Source: DTYU01 sp040756575 (GTDB taxonomy: Bacteria > Bacillota > Desulfotomaculia > Desulfotomaculales > Ammonificaceae). Taken from it: a stretch of 64,000 nt of DNA. Position numbers and translations under genes: made by a program. Location: the NCBI GenBank assembly GCA_040756575.1, contig JBFLYP010000015.1, positions 1-64,000 of the forward strand. Reading direction: 5' to 3'. The notes below the pieces were generated by a model, which was not told the origin of the DNA, made no database searches, and was given only the letters and a program-made list of their open reading frames with translations. This document shows positions 9,049 to 19,010 of the stretch, in pieces. How positions within the stretch are numbered: the stretch's first letter is position 1; each line of letters starts with the position of its first letter.

Positions 9049-10016
9049 TGGGTATCATTAGACAAAACGGCGAGATCCTGTTTCTTTACGACGCCAAGAT
9101 GTGCAACCCCAACGGTGACCCGGACGACGAAAACCGGCCGCGTTTCGATCCCGACCGGGAGCGCTGCCTGGTTTCGGATGTGCGTTTGAAGCGTTACATC
9201 CGCGACTACTTAGAGGAGAAGGGCTACACCATCTACGTCACCAAGTCGGAGGGGGTGGTACAGGCCACCGACCGCTTGAAACAGGTTTTAGGCAAAGACG
9301 AGGTGAGCGGGGCCGATCTTCCGGCCCTCTTAGAGAAATTGGCGGACATCCGCCTCTTCGGGGCGACGATGCCCATCAAGGGGACGAAGAAGGGCGAGGG
9401 TGAGGCGGTCAACTTGACCGGACCCGTACAGTTCACCTGGGGCTACTCCCTCAACCGGGTGCAGTTGGTCGATTCGGTAACGATTTCGTCCCAGTTCGCT
9501 ACCCGGGAGCAGGCCGGGCAGGGGACCTTCGGCAAGGACTACCGGATCTATTACGCCCTCATCGGCTTCCACGGGATTATCAGCGCCCGGCGCGCCCAGG
9601 CGATGCTGGACCGCGCCGATGGAAATGAGGCCGCCGCCACAGGGGAGGACGACTTGGCGCTGTTAGACGAGGCGCTGCTGAACGCCATCCCCCTCGCGGC
9701 CACCCGTTCGAAGATTGGCCAGTACCCGCGGTTTTACGCGCGCTTTGTCTTTACCGATGAGGAAACCTTCATGGGCGACCCAAGAGAGGACCTCTCCGTA
9801 AACCCTGACCGGAACCTGCGCTCCGTCAGAGAACTAACCCTGGACCTTATCGCCCTGGGCGGCCGGCTGGCGCGGATTCGGGACCGCGTTGCGCGGGTTT
9901 ATCTCTGGCAGGACGCCGATCTCCGAACGACGGCCGAGGGCCGGGAGGTTGCCGCGGCCGACCTGCTCCGCGAGTTCTTGGGTCCGGATAAGGTGAAAAC
10001 CCTGGAAAGGACCTGA
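9048..10016 (+). CDS. cas7: Type I-B Cascade backbone Cas7 (Csh2)
   Basis: A 322-residue Cas7 of the Csh2 type, which polymerises along the crRNA to form the Cascade backbone. The N-terminal signature EILFLYDAKMCNPNGDP followed by ENRPRFDPDRERCLVSDVRLKRYIRDYL is diagnostic. The ATG overlaps the cas8b stop by one base, so translation is coupled. Length and motifs look intact. Confidence 0.92.
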   Translation: MGIIRQNGEILFLYDAKMCNPNGDPDDENRPRFDPDRERCLVSDVRLKRYIRDYLEEKGYTIYVTKSEGVVQATDRLKQVLGKDEVSGADLPALLEKLADIRLFGATMPIKGTKKGEGEAVNLTGPVQFTWGYSLNRVQLVDSVTISSQFATREQAGQGTFGKDYRIYYALIGFHGIISARRAQAMLDRADGNEAAATGEDDLALLDEALLNAIPLAATRSKIGQYPRFYARFVFTDEETFMGDPREDLSVNPDRNLRSVRELTLDLIALGGRLARIRDRVARVYLWQDADLRTTAEGREVAAADLLREFLGPDKVKTLERT

Positions 10017-10020
10017 TAAT

Positions 10021-10791
10021 TTGGGCGAGGTGCTGGTTTTCGACCTGACCGGGCCGATGGCCCATTTCAGGAAGTATTATACAAACACGTCGGCGCTGAC
10101 CTACGGCTTCCCGCCGCGCACCGTTCTAATGGGATTGGTGGCTGCCGTTCTGGGCTACGAACGGGATGCGTACTATGAGGAACTCGGCCACGGCCGCTTT
10201 GCCGTCGCCGTTAAGGTGCCGCCGCGCAGGCTGGTCCAGACCGTGAACTACATACGGACCAAAAAAGAAGACCTGCTACAGATGCGGCGCCTGGGGCGGG
10301 TACCCGGGACGCAGACGCCGCTGGAGTTCCTTCTCCCGGCCGCAGAATACCGGGCGCTGCGCTTTCGCGTTTTCTTCGGCCATCCCGACGTGGCGCTGGT
10401 ACGGGAGGCTGCGGCGCGGCTGAAGGAGGGGCGACCCTTCTTCCCGCTCTACCTGGGGCTTACCGAGTGCCCGGCCAGCGCCGGGTACGTGAACCTTTTT
10501 GGGCCGCGTGATTACGAGGTGGTGCCGCCCGGCACCACGGTCGCCCTCACCTCGGTCGTAAATGCTGCCCACCTCGACGGGGTAGTCTTGACCGGAGCGG
10601 CACGGAGCTCCCGCCTGGTACGGGAACGCGCCCCCTACGCCTTCGGCCCCGGGAGGACGCTGCGGCCCCCGATCTCGGTCGTCTACGAGGCGGGAGTCCA
10701 GCCCTTTCCGGTGCGGCTTCGCACTGCCGCCTACCGGTTCCTCCTACCGACCGCCGGGGGCGAAGAAGCGGTGGCCTTCCTGGAGGGATAG
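10021..10791 (+). CDS. cas5: Type I-B Cascade subunit Cas5
   Basis: A 256-residue RAMP-fold Cas5 that binds the 5' handle of the crRNA in Cascade. The opening VLVFDLTGPMAHFRKYYTN and SALTYGFPPRTVLMGLVAAVLG are typical of the Cas5h/I-B family. It starts at TTG 10021, four bases after the cas7 stop, with the ribosome binding site (GGAAAGGA) inside the end of cas7. Cas3 follows two bases after its stop. Confidence 0.9.
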   Translation: MGEVLVFDLTGPMAHFRKYYTNTSALTYGFPPRTVLMGLVAAVLGYERDAYYEELGHGRFAVAVKVPPRRLVQTVNYIRTKKEDLLQMRRLGRVPGTQTPLEFLLPAAEYRALRFRVFFGHPDVALVREAAARLKEGRPFFPLYLGLTECPASAGYVNLFGPRDYEVVPPGTTVALTSVVNAAHLDGVVLTGAARSSRLVRERAPYAFGPGRTLRPPISVVYEAGVQPFPVRLRTAAYRFLLPTAGGEEAVAFLEG

Positions 10792-10793
10792 CC

Positions 10794-13268
10794 GTGCCCT
10801 TTTACGCCCACCGGGACGAGCGCCGGTTTTACCCTTTAAGCGCGCACCTGGCAGGGGTGGCGGCGGGAGCGGCTGCGCGCCTCGCACGGCTGCCGGCCGG
10901 GGAAGAACTCCTTCCCGCCGCCCTCCTGGCCGGGCTTGCCCACGACTTTGGCAAGTATACCGGCTACTTCCAGGAGTACCTCCGCACTGGGCGGGGCGGC
11001 CCCGAGAAACAGCACGCCTTCATCTCCGGTCTCTGGGCCGCTCATCTGGCGGGGCGCCTCCGTCTCCCGCCGGTACAGCAGCTTGCGCTCTTTTTAGCCG
11101 TCGCTCGGCACCACCAGGAACTGACCGATCCGGCGGAATACCTGCTACCCTCACGGGACCTGGCCAACGACTGGGAACTGTTGGAACCCACCCTTCGCGA
11201 ACGGTTGCAGGTAGTCGCCGCGCAGGTGGCTGACCTGCGGCGGAGAGCCGGCGCCGTGGCCGCCTCCCTCAGGTCTACCGCCCGCTGCACGGCGCGATTC
11301 CTTGCCGGCTCTGGCCTGGCGGTCCCCGAATGGCTGCGGCGCGACTGGGGAGAGATTCTTTCCTCCTTCCTTGATAATTGGGTAACGTCCTTCGGCGGCC
11401 TCTACCCCGTTTTTCGCCGGCTCAAGCGGCAGGCAGGCACGGACCTGACGGCGTATGTTGGCCTGCTCGCCCTCTTCTCCGGCCTTATTGATGCCGACAA
11501 GGTCCACGCCGCGCGGGTGGCAGAGGCTGAGCGGGTTACTTTTCCTATCGACATGGTAGACCGTTACCGGGCGGCACATTTCGGTCCCCCGCGAACCGCT
11601 ATGGAAAGGCTGCGGGAAAATCTTTACCGGAACGCGGTGACACGGGCCGAGCAGGCGTCCTCGGACCAGCGCCTTTTTACCCTTACCGCTCCCACCGGCA
11701 GCGGCAAAACCCTGGCGGGCCTCGCCGCCGCCTTTCGCTTGCGGGAGCGGTTCGCGAAAATGCCGGCTGCAGCGCCGCGCATCATCTATGCCCTGCCCTT
11801 TACCAGCATCGTTGACCAGACCTTCGCCGTGGCCGAGGCGGTCCTGCGTAACACCCTACCGGAGCGGGAAGCCCTTCTTCCGAGCGCGTGGCTCTTGAAG
11901 CACCACCACCTGGCCGAACCGGTTTACCGCCGCGATACCGGCGGGGAAGAACTCTCTCTGGACGAGGCGCTGCTGCTCACCGAATCCTGGCAGTCCGAGG
12001 TGGTGATCACCACTTTCGTCCAGTTCTTCCACACCCTGGTCGGTTACCAGAACCGGATGCTCAAAAAATTCCACCGGCTGGCCGGTGCGGTGGTCATTCT
12101 GGACGAGGTGCAGAACATCCCGGTCGAATACTGGCCGCTGGTCGAGGAGACGTTGCGGCAGGCCTGCACGCACCTTGGGATGCGGGTCATCCTGATGACC
12201 GCCACCCGTCCCGAATGGTTCACGCCGGGCGAAGCTCTGGAATTAGCCGGCGGTCCCGAGACGGTGCGCCGGCAGTTCGCGGCGGTAAACCGGGTTACCG
12301 TCACGGCAGAAATCGCGCCGCGCACTGTGGAACAGGCGGTGGTTGCCTTCCTGGGAGAATACCGGCGGGAGCGCTCCTACCTAGTAATACTCAACACCAT
12401 TAAAAGCTCCATCGCCTTTTACCGGATGCTCCGGGAGGCGTGGGGTGAACAGCGCCCGCCGCTCTATTACCTTTCCACAAATATCGTGCCGGCGGAGCGT
12501 GAGCGCCGCCTGCGGGAGATCCGGGAACTCCTGGCCCGGGGCGAAAAGCTCGTTCTGGTCTCGACCCAGGTAGTGGAGGCGGGCGTTGACCTGGACTTCG
12601 ACGCCGTCTGGCGGGATCTTGGGCCGGTTGACGCCGTCGTTCAAGCGGCCGGACGCTGCAACCGCCACTTCCGGCACGAGCGGGGGCACGTGCATCTTTT
12701 CCATCTGGTGGATGAGGACGCAGGCCGCTCCCTGGCCTCTTTTGTTTACGGCGAGATACACGCCCTGGCGGCGCGCCGCCTTTTTACCGAACATCCCGTT
12801 CTGACCGAGCCGGACTTCTTCGACGCCGTCGCCGACTACTTCCGTGCTGTGCGGGAGGCCAAATCGGCGGCGGAAAGCGAGGCCGTCCTGCGCGCGATGG
12901 CCGTCCTGCGCTTCAAAAGAAAAACGACGGAAGAAGAGCCTAGGGCCGTTAGCGACTTTGCCCTTATCCGCGACCTGCCCCACTACGTGGATGTCTTCGT
13001 CTGCGCAGATGCCGTCGCTGAAGAAACCTGGGAGCGTTACCAGGCTACCGTAGCCCGAGAGCGGGACTTACACAGGCGCCGGGCGGCGTATCTTGCCCTC
13101 CGGCGCGATTTCCGGCGGTATCTTGTCTCAGTGCCGGACAAACTCTTGGTGGGCCGGCTGACACTTGACTCGCATCCACCTGTGATCCCCTCTTACCTGT
13201 TGGCCGAGCTTTACGATCCTGAAACGGGCTTTAAAAGGGTAGATGACGAAAGAGCCGTCATCTTCTGA
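10794..13268 (+). CDS. cas3: Cas3 helicase-nuclease (HD plus DExD/H helicase)
   Basis: An 824-residue Cas3 with the HD nuclease domain at the N terminus (His50-Asp51 in LAHDFGK) and the SF2 helicase after it: Walker A APTGSGKT near residue 300, DEVQ near 437 in place of the usual DEAH, MTATRP near 465, and AAGRCNRH near 620. Cascade recruits Cas3 to nick and unwind target DNA. It starts at GTG 10794, two bases after cas5. The 3' end is followed by an imperfect copy of its last codons at 13300-13329. No frameshift or missing motif was seen. Confidence 0.93.
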   Translation: MPFYAHRDERRFYPLSAHLAGVAAGAAARLARLPAGEELLPAALLAGLAHDFGKYTGYFQEYLRTGRGGPEKQHAFISGLWAAHLAGRLRLPPVQQLALFLAVARHHQELTDPAEYLLPSRDLANDWELLEPTLRERLQVVAAQVADLRRRAGAVAASLRSTARCTARFLAGSGLAVPEWLRRDWGEILSSFLDNWVTSFGGLYPVFRRLKRQAGTDLTAYVGLLALFSGLIDADKVHAARVAEAERVTFPIDMVDRYRAAHFGPPRTAMERLRENLYRNAVTRAEQASSDQRLFTLTAPTGSGKTLAGLAAAFRLRERFAKMPAAAPRIIYALPFTSIVDQTFAVAEAVLRNTLPEREALLPSAWLLKHHHLAEPVYRRDTGGEELSLDEALLLTESWQSEVVITTFVQFFHTLVGYQNRMLKKFHRLAGAVVILDEVQNIPVEYWPLVEETLRQACTHLGMRVILMTATRPEWFTPGEALELAGGPETVRRQFAAVNRVTVTAEIAPRTVEQAVVAFLGEYRRERSYLVILNTIKSSIAFYRMLREAWGEQRPPLYYLSTNIVPAERERRLREIRELLARGEKLVLVSTQVVEAGVDLDFDAVWRDLGPVDAVVQAAGRCNRHFRHERGHVHLFHLVDEDAGRSLASFVYGEIHALAARRLFTEHPVLTEPDFFDAVADYFRAVREAKSAAESEAVLRAMAVLRFKRKTTEEEPRAVSDFALIRDLPHYVDVFVCADAVAEETWERYQATVARERDLHRRRAAYLALRRDFRRYLVSVPDKLLVGRLTLDSHPPVIPSYLLAELYDPETGFKRVDDERAVIF

Positions 13269-13355
13269 GAGGCTCTGGGCCCTGGGGCCTGGCTGCTGGG
13301 TGGACGAGGAAGGAGCCGTTATCTTCTGGGGAAGCCGTAACCGGAGGTGGTGCGG

Positions 13356-13895
13356 ATGGAGGGAAACCGGATTCCGGCTACCGGGGCCGAGGAAGGCGCC
13401 GGTCCCCGGATAATTGGCAGCTACATCCAGGCCTTTATGATCTGCCCGCGGCAGGCCTGGCTCGCCTCCCGGCAGATCTGCCCGGATGAGGATAACGTTC
13501 ACCTTCAGATCGGGCGGCTCATCCAGAGCCAGAGCTATACCCGAGAACGGAAAGAGATCCACTTGGAGCATCTCGCCATAGACCTCGTCCGTCGCGGGGG
13601 CAAGAACCTGGTCGTTGCGGAAATAAAGAAGAGCTCCCGGGCGGCGGCGGCAGCGCGGATGCAGCTTGCCTTTTACCTTTACGAACTCAAACGGATGGGG
13701 CTTGAGGCAGAAGGGGAACTCCTCTTTCCGGAAGAGCGCAAGCGGGAACCAGTGGTGCTCGACCCGGCCTTAGAAGCAGAAGTAGAAACACTTAAGCGGA
13801 AGATCTGGGCGATCATCCTTCGGCCGCAGCCGCCCCAGCCGGCGAGGATAAAATTCTGCAGCAAGTGTGCCTACAGCGACTTTTGTTGGGCCTAA
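13356..13895 (+). CDS. cas4: Cas4 exonuclease, spacer acquisition
   Basis: A 179-residue RecB-like Cas4 that trims prespacers and helps select their PAM. The four iron-sulfur cysteines are visible: one at Cys30 (MICPRQAW) and three at the C terminus (CSKCAYSDFC). The catalytic region contains LVVAEIKKSS near residue 90. I chose ATG 13356 because GGAGGTG at 13343-13349 sits correctly upstream; GTG 13347 is inside that site. It lies just upstream of cas1 in an adaptation cassette. Confidence 0.9.
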   Translation: MEGNRIPATGAEEGAGPRIIGSYIQAFMICPRQAWLASRQICPDEDNVHLQIGRLIQSQSYTRERKEIHLEHLAIDLVRRGGKNLVVAEIKKSSRAAAAARMQLAFYLYELKRMGLEAEGELLFPEERKREPVVLDPALEAEVETLKRKIWAIILRPQPPQPARIKFCSKCAYSDFCWA

Positions 13896-13913
13896 GTAAG
13901 CGGAGGGAACCAG

Positions 13914-14909
13914 GTGCAAAAATCACTTTACCTCTTTCGGAGCGGGTTCTTGCGCCGGAAGCAGAACACCTTGTGTATTGAAGCGGAGGAGCAGACCAGG
14001 TATTTTCCTGTGGAGAACGTCCGGGACATCTTCGTCTTCGGGGAGGTTGACCTCAACAAAAAAACCCTTGAGTTCCTCCACGAAAACGAGATCCTTGTGC
14101 ACTTTTTCGGTTTTCACGGCAACTATATCGGCACCTTTTATCCCCGCGAGCATTACAATTCCGGGTATATGATCCTGAAGCAGGTGGAACATTACCTTGA
14201 CACTGCCAAAAGACTCTCTCTGGCCCGCGCCTTCGTGCGTGGGGGCCTGGAAAACATCATCCAGGTGCTCAAGTATTATGCAAACCGCGGCAAAGAATTG
14301 GGCTCGTGCATCGAAGCCATTGGGCGCTTCCTAACGGACAATTTGCCCGCCTGCGGGAGCACGGACGAACTGATGGCCGTGGAGGGAAATGCGCGCGGCT
14401 ACTATTACGAAAGCTTCAACACCATCCTCGCCGGCTCCTCCTTCGTCATTGAAGGCCGGAGCAAGCGACCGCCTACCGACCCCTTAAACGCGCTCATCAG
14501 CTTCGGCAACTCCCTTATTTACGTCAAAATCTTGAGCGAGATCTACAAAACCCATCTTGACCCGCGGATCGGCTACCTCCACGCCACCAACTTCCGCCGC
14601 TTCAGCCTCAACCTTGACATTGCCGAGATCTTCAAACCGATCCTTGCCGACCGCGTTCTCTTTACCCTGGTGGGTAAGAAAATGCTCGGGCCGGGCGATT
14701 TTGAGCACCAGGGAGGCGCCGTCTTTTTAAGTGAAAAGGGCCGCCGCACCTACGTAGAGGATTTTGAACAGAAGCTCCAAAGCACCTTCTACCACCGGCG
14801 CCTCAAACGAAACGTCAGCTACCAAACGCTCCTTCGCCTCGAGCTTTACAAGCTCGAAAAACACCTGCTCGGCGAAGAGGCATATACACCCTTTGTCAGC
14901 CGGTGGTAA
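13914..14909 (+). CDS. cas1: Cas1 integrase
   Basis: A 331-residue Cas1, the catalytic subunit of spacer integration. The metal ligands appear as Glu157 (AVEGNARG), His223 (YLHATNFRR) and Glu238 (LDIAEIFKP). The GTG start at 13914 follows GGAGGGAACCAG. It is 18 bases from cas4 and 34 bases from cas2. The sequence looks intact and of I-B type. Confidence 0.94.
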   Translation: MQKSLYLFRSGFLRRKQNTLCIEAEEQTRYFPVENVRDIFVFGEVDLNKKTLEFLHENEILVHFFGFHGNYIGTFYPREHYNSGYMILKQVEHYLDTAKRLSLARAFVRGGLENIIQVLKYYANRGKELGSCIEAIGRFLTDNLPACGSTDELMAVEGNARGYYYESFNTILAGSSFVIEGRSKRPPTDPLNALISFGNSLIYVKILSEIYKTHLDPRIGYLHATNFRRFSLNLDIAEIFKPILADRVLFTLVGKKMLGPGDFEHQGGAVFLSEKGRRTYVEDFEQKLQSTFYHRRLKRNVSYQTLLRLELYKLEKHLLGEEAYTPFVSRW

Positions 14910-14943
14910 TTTTTACAGAAGCAAAACGTGGGGAGTTACTGCG

Positions 14944-15207
14944 ATGTACATAATCTTGGTTTACGACGTCAACGTTAAGCGGGTTTCGAAGGTCCTCAAA
15001 ACGGCGCGTAAATACCTTCACTGGGTTCAGAACTCCGTCCTGGAAGGCGAACTCACCGAAGCAGGTTTCCGAAAGCTGAAAGCTGAACTTTCCCGCGTCA
15101 TTAACCTTCAGGAAGACTCCGTGCTTTTTTACCTTCTCGGCAACCAACGCTACACCACGCGGGAACTTATGGGCGTGAAAAAGGGTGGCGAAGAATGGAT
15201 CTGGTAG
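14944..15207 (+). CDS. cas2: Cas2
   Basis: An 87-residue Cas2, the structural partner of Cas1 in spacer integration. The start is ATG 14944 (MYIILVYDVN), preceded by GTGGGGAG; the frame stays open upstream through the end of cas1, but that extension is spurious. The beta-strand-Asp motif VYDV and the terminal GEEWIW are typical. The leader and array begin just after its stop. Confidence 0.93.
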   Translation: MYIILVYDVNVKRVSKVLKTARKYLHWVQNSVLEGELTEAGFRKLKAELSRVINLQEDSVLFYLLGNQRYTTRELMGVKKGGEEWIW

Positions 15208-15409
15208 CAGCAACTTTTGTCGTCGGTGTCCAATAATGCAAATAGGCCCGGGGAGCGACGACAGGATTCTTTACCCGGTCCGCATGCCCTGCAAGCCCTG
15301 CACCCGAGGGAACGGAACCGCCTTTTTGTGGTCGGTGGCTTACGGCGAACGGTCGCCTACTCAGAAGATTGTCGCCGGACCTGAAACGGTAACCATGCGG
15401 CCAAAACGG
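15208..15409 (+). promoter_or_regulatory. CRISPR leader
   Basis: The 202 bases between cas2 and the first repeat sit on the leader side, because the repeat's 3' end (ATTGAAAC) gives array transcription on the + strand. It is GC-rich rather than AT-rich, and no consensus promoter is obvious. Bases 15246-15258 are identical to the first 13 bases of the second spacer. Confidence 0.7.
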
Positions 15410-18400
15410 GTTTGCAGCCTACCTACGAGGGATTGAAACGCTCTACTTTTACCTCGTAGAGCAGACCTGTCGCCAGTTTGCAGCCTACCTACGAGGGATT
15501 GAAACGCCCGGGGAGCGAAGACCAGTTTTTTCTCCTTCTTGAGTTTGCAGCCTACCTACGAGGGATTGAAACGCGCTTCCGCTCGGGGAGGTCTTGGCGG
15601 CACCAGCAGGTTTGCAGCCTACCTACGAGGGATTGAAACCGGTATCAAAAATCAGGATCGGCGCGGAGATTGGCAGTTTGCAGCCTACCTACGAGGGATT
15701 GAAACCCTTTTACAGTGGCCGCCGAGTAAGCCCCGGTGTTCGGTTTGCAGCCTACCTACGAGGGATTGAAACTATGCCGTGAACGGCGGAGTTTTTACTG
15801 ACCTGTTCGTTTGCAGCCTACCTACGAGGGATTGAAACAGGTCATGCTGACCAGGCGGGACGACCGGGACGTTAGTTTGCAGCCTACCTACGAGGGATTG
15901 AAACCAGAAGTGAAATCCTTTTTCACAGGCGATGGCGTCGGGTTTGCAGCCTACCTACGAGGGATTGAAACCCATTTCTCCAGATAGCTCCCACCCAGTG
16001 GGTGACAGGGTTTGCAGCCTACCTACGAGGGATTGAAACTTCTCTTTAATCTCAAACGGCCCAATAGCATCATATAGGTTTGCAGCCTACCTACGAGGGA
16101 TTGAAACNNNNNNNNNNNNNNNNNNNNNNNNNNNNNNNNNNNNNNNNNNNNNNNNNNNNNNNNNNNNNNNNNNNNNNNNNNNNNNNNNNNNNNNNNNNNN
16201 NNNNNNNCAGATAGCTCCCACCCAGTGGGTGACAGGGTTTGCAGCCTACCTACGAGGGATTGAAACTTCTCTTTAATCTCAAACGGCCCAATAGCATCAT
16301 ATAGGTTTGCAGCCTACCTACGAGGGATTGAAACGTTTTCCTATCCCGCCAACCGGAGCTCCAACATATCGTTTGCAGCCTACCTACGAGGGATTGAAAC
16401 TGATTATATGGGTTGGCTGGACCTTACCATCGTTGTAAAGTTTGCAGCCTACCTACGAGGGATTGAAACCTGTTAGCCGGGCAAATATCTCGTTCACTAT
16501 CTGGTGTTTGCAGCCTACCTACGAGGGATTGAAACATTTGCAAGCAGCTCGACAACATTCCCAACGAGGGTTTGCAGCCTACCTACGAGGGATTGAAACC
16601 TGCAGATGGCGAACGCCGTCAACCACCTTGACGAGTTTGCAGCCTACCTACGAGGGATTGAAACGGTGTCTCCGGTGCAGAGCGCTTCCAACACGACCGA
16701 GTTTGCAGCCTACCTACGAGGGATTGAAACCCGGATTCCGGCTCCGGCGGGCCGAAGTTTTATAACGGTTTGCAGCCTACCTACGAGGGATTGAAACCGC
16801 TCCGGCGCGAAAGGCTGCGTCCTCCGCCTCCTCGGTTTGCAGCCTACCTACGAGGGATTGAAACTGCTTTCGGCCTGCAGAACGCTGTCGCCGGAAACCT
16901 GTTTGCAGCCTACCTACGAGGGATTGAAACGGCCTGAATCTTGCTCCGTCGAAAAAGCAGGTGACGGTTTGCAGCCTACCTACGAGGGATTGAAACTGCA
17001 TTGCCCGATGTGCTATGTAGTACCACGTCAAGTTTGCAGCCTACCTACGAGGGATTGAAACCGCTACCTCCTTTCTTTTAGAAATTGTCAAACCAGGCGT
17101 TTGCAGCCTACCTACGAGGGATTGAAACAACTACAGCGATAAAGAAACGGACGAAGCGGTCTTCAGTTTGCAGCCTACCTACGAGGGATTGAAACCTAAA
17201 AGATAGAGGAGGTATTCTTCGTTCGGCATCGGGTTTGCAGCCTACCTACGAGGGATTGAAACTGGAGAAGGTGAAGGACTGGCGTGAACACGTAGAGTGT
17301 TTGCAGCCTACCTACGAGGGATTGAAACGTGCAGTGGCAGGGGGCAGGGAAACCGATAACCGTGAGTTTGCAGCCTACCTACGAGGGATTGAAACCCCTT
17401 TGGCGCTGCCTGGGTAGCAGAAAGTTTCCGGTTTGCAGCCTACCTACGAGGGATTGAAACAGAATTTTTAGACTATTTCAGCCAACTAAAACGCTAGTTT
17501 GCAGCCTACCTACGAGGGATTGAAACGCCAACGCTACGGCTACCCGGATTACGAAAGCCGCGGGTTTGCAGCCTACCTACGAGGGATTGAAACGCAAACC
17601 AGGCTGCCAAAAATTGGTAGCCGGTTTGGAGTTTGCAGCCTACCTACGAGGGATTGAAACTCACCCCGCCGGGGACCAGCTCCCCAACGCGGCGGAGTTT
17701 GCAGCCTACCTACGAGGGATTGAAACTTTATGATCTCCTGCCTGGTATCAGCAGGCCCTCGATTGTTTGCAGCCTACCTACGAGGGATTGAAACCCGAGG
17801 AGGAGGTTCGCGCCTTCCAGGAGCTGGGAGGTTTGCAGCCTACCTACGAGGGATTGAAACGCGAGTACAACCGCGTCTCCGCGCTCGAAGGGTGCATGTT
17901 TGCAGCCTACCTACGAGGGATTGAAACCACCCTTTCAAAAAATATAGTAGTACCAATACTTTAGTTTGCAGCCTACCTACGAGGGATTGAAACACGGCGT
18001 AGTGCTGCCACCACGCACGGAAGGCACCTACGTTTGCAGCCTACCTACGAGGGATTGAAACGGAAATTTTCCTGCGGCGCAATGCTGCCGCTTTTGCGTT
18101 TGCAGCCTACCTACGAGGGATTGAAACCCAGCTTGTGCCGGGCCGAGCTGGCGTAAAGCCCGGCGTTTGCAGCCTACCTACGAGGGATTGAAACTGTGGA
18201 GGGCAACCACCCTCCCCTCCACTCCCACGTGTTTGCAGCCTACCTACGAGGGATTGAAACGCGTTTCCTCCTCAAGGAGTTTGATTCGTGCCTTGAGGTT
18301 TGCAGCCTACCTACGAGGGATTGAAACGTAACAGACTGTACAGCACTCCGAATACGCAGAAGAAGTTTGCAGCCTACCTACGAGGGATTGAAACGCGGTC

Positions 18401-18593
18401 CGGCTGGCCGTAGTGTTGGCCAGCTGGTATGTTTGCAGCCTACCTACGAGGGATTGAAACGCGTTTCCTCCTCAAGGAGTTTGATTCGTGCCTTGAGGTT
18501 TGCAGCCTACCTACGAGGGATTGAAACAGCTTCACAATAAAAGACGCAGAACGGGCGGGCTTGGTTTGCAGCCTACCTACGAGGGATTGAAAC
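15410..18593 (+). CRISPR. CRISPR array, 30-nt repeat, 47 copies counted
   Basis: Perfect 30-nt repeats begin GTTTGCAGCC, contain TACCTACGAG and end GGATTGAAAC. The first is 15410-15439 and the last 18564-18593, with spacers of about 35-39 nt. I counted 47 copies, including two (16237-16266 and 16305-16334) that look like assembly duplicates of those at 16010 and 16078, giving 45 if the gap is collapsed. No degenerate terminal repeat was seen. One spacer occurs twice (18261-18297 and 18461-18497). Leader-proximal spacers are next to cas2. The I-B effector and, through the shared Cas6, the type III effector probably both use it. Confidence 0.98.
16108..16207. other. 100-N assembly gap inside the CRISPR array
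   Basis: Exactly 100 undetermined bases. The 127 bases left of it (15981-16107) are identical to the 127 bases right of it (16208-16334), spanning two spacers and two repeats. This is what two contig ends sharing one 127-base overlap look like after scaffolding. Confidence 0.97.
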
Positions 18594-18667
18594 GGAATTA
18601 AGGCCAGCCGCCGCTAAGGTCTGCATTCCCTCCGCGGCCTCGGATGCGCTGTAGACAGACTTTGCGG

Positions 18668-18900
18668 GTGCACCCACGGGCCTGCTGAACCTGGGGGCAG
18701 GAAGCCGTCCGGCTCAGCTCACGTGTTAGTGCTCGTGCGTCAGGTTCAGGGTCTCACTCTTATCCGAGGGGTTGCCCGGCGCTCGTGAAGAACAGAGAGC
18801 CGGACACCGCAGGGGTGTTCCAGAGTGACCCTGACCAACTTAAGTTGGTTGTCTCAGAGGTACGCCCAAGATTCAGTACGTGAACCGTATGGGTTAGTAA
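18668..18900 (+). mobile_element. Probable 5' fragment of a group II intron (domain I), or unidentified structured RNA
   Basis: Beyond the last repeat lies a non-coding, highly structured stretch. TGAACCTG near 18698 pairs with CAGGTTCA near 18745. AGGGTCTCACTCT pairs with AGAGTGACCCT across about 70 bases, and ACCAACTTAAGTTGGT is a perfect palindrome. It begins GTGCACCC, close to the GUGYG intron start. Phrases such as CTCGTGAAG, CAGAGGTACGCC and ACGTGAACCG resemble bacterial group II intron domain I as I remember it. No maturase gene or domain V follows. The intron identity is inference; the secondary structure is visible. Confidence 0.4.
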
Positions 18901-19010
18901 ACCAAAGTATACGAGGGGGTGGGAATGGATGTGAGGCCGAGTTGGTTGCCATTGCGGACTTTAGTTTCGGAAACATTAGAATGCAAAAGAAAGGATAAGG
19001 GATAAAAAAA

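Noticed and set aside
15539..17964. Many short open frames reading FAAYLRGIET, LQPTYEGLK or VCSLPTRD
   Set aside because: They are translations of the CRISPR repeat in its three frames, not genes.
18594..18667. Possible extra spacer after the last repeat
   Set aside because: No repeat, even degenerate, follows within spacer distance, so it is treated as array-flanking sequence.
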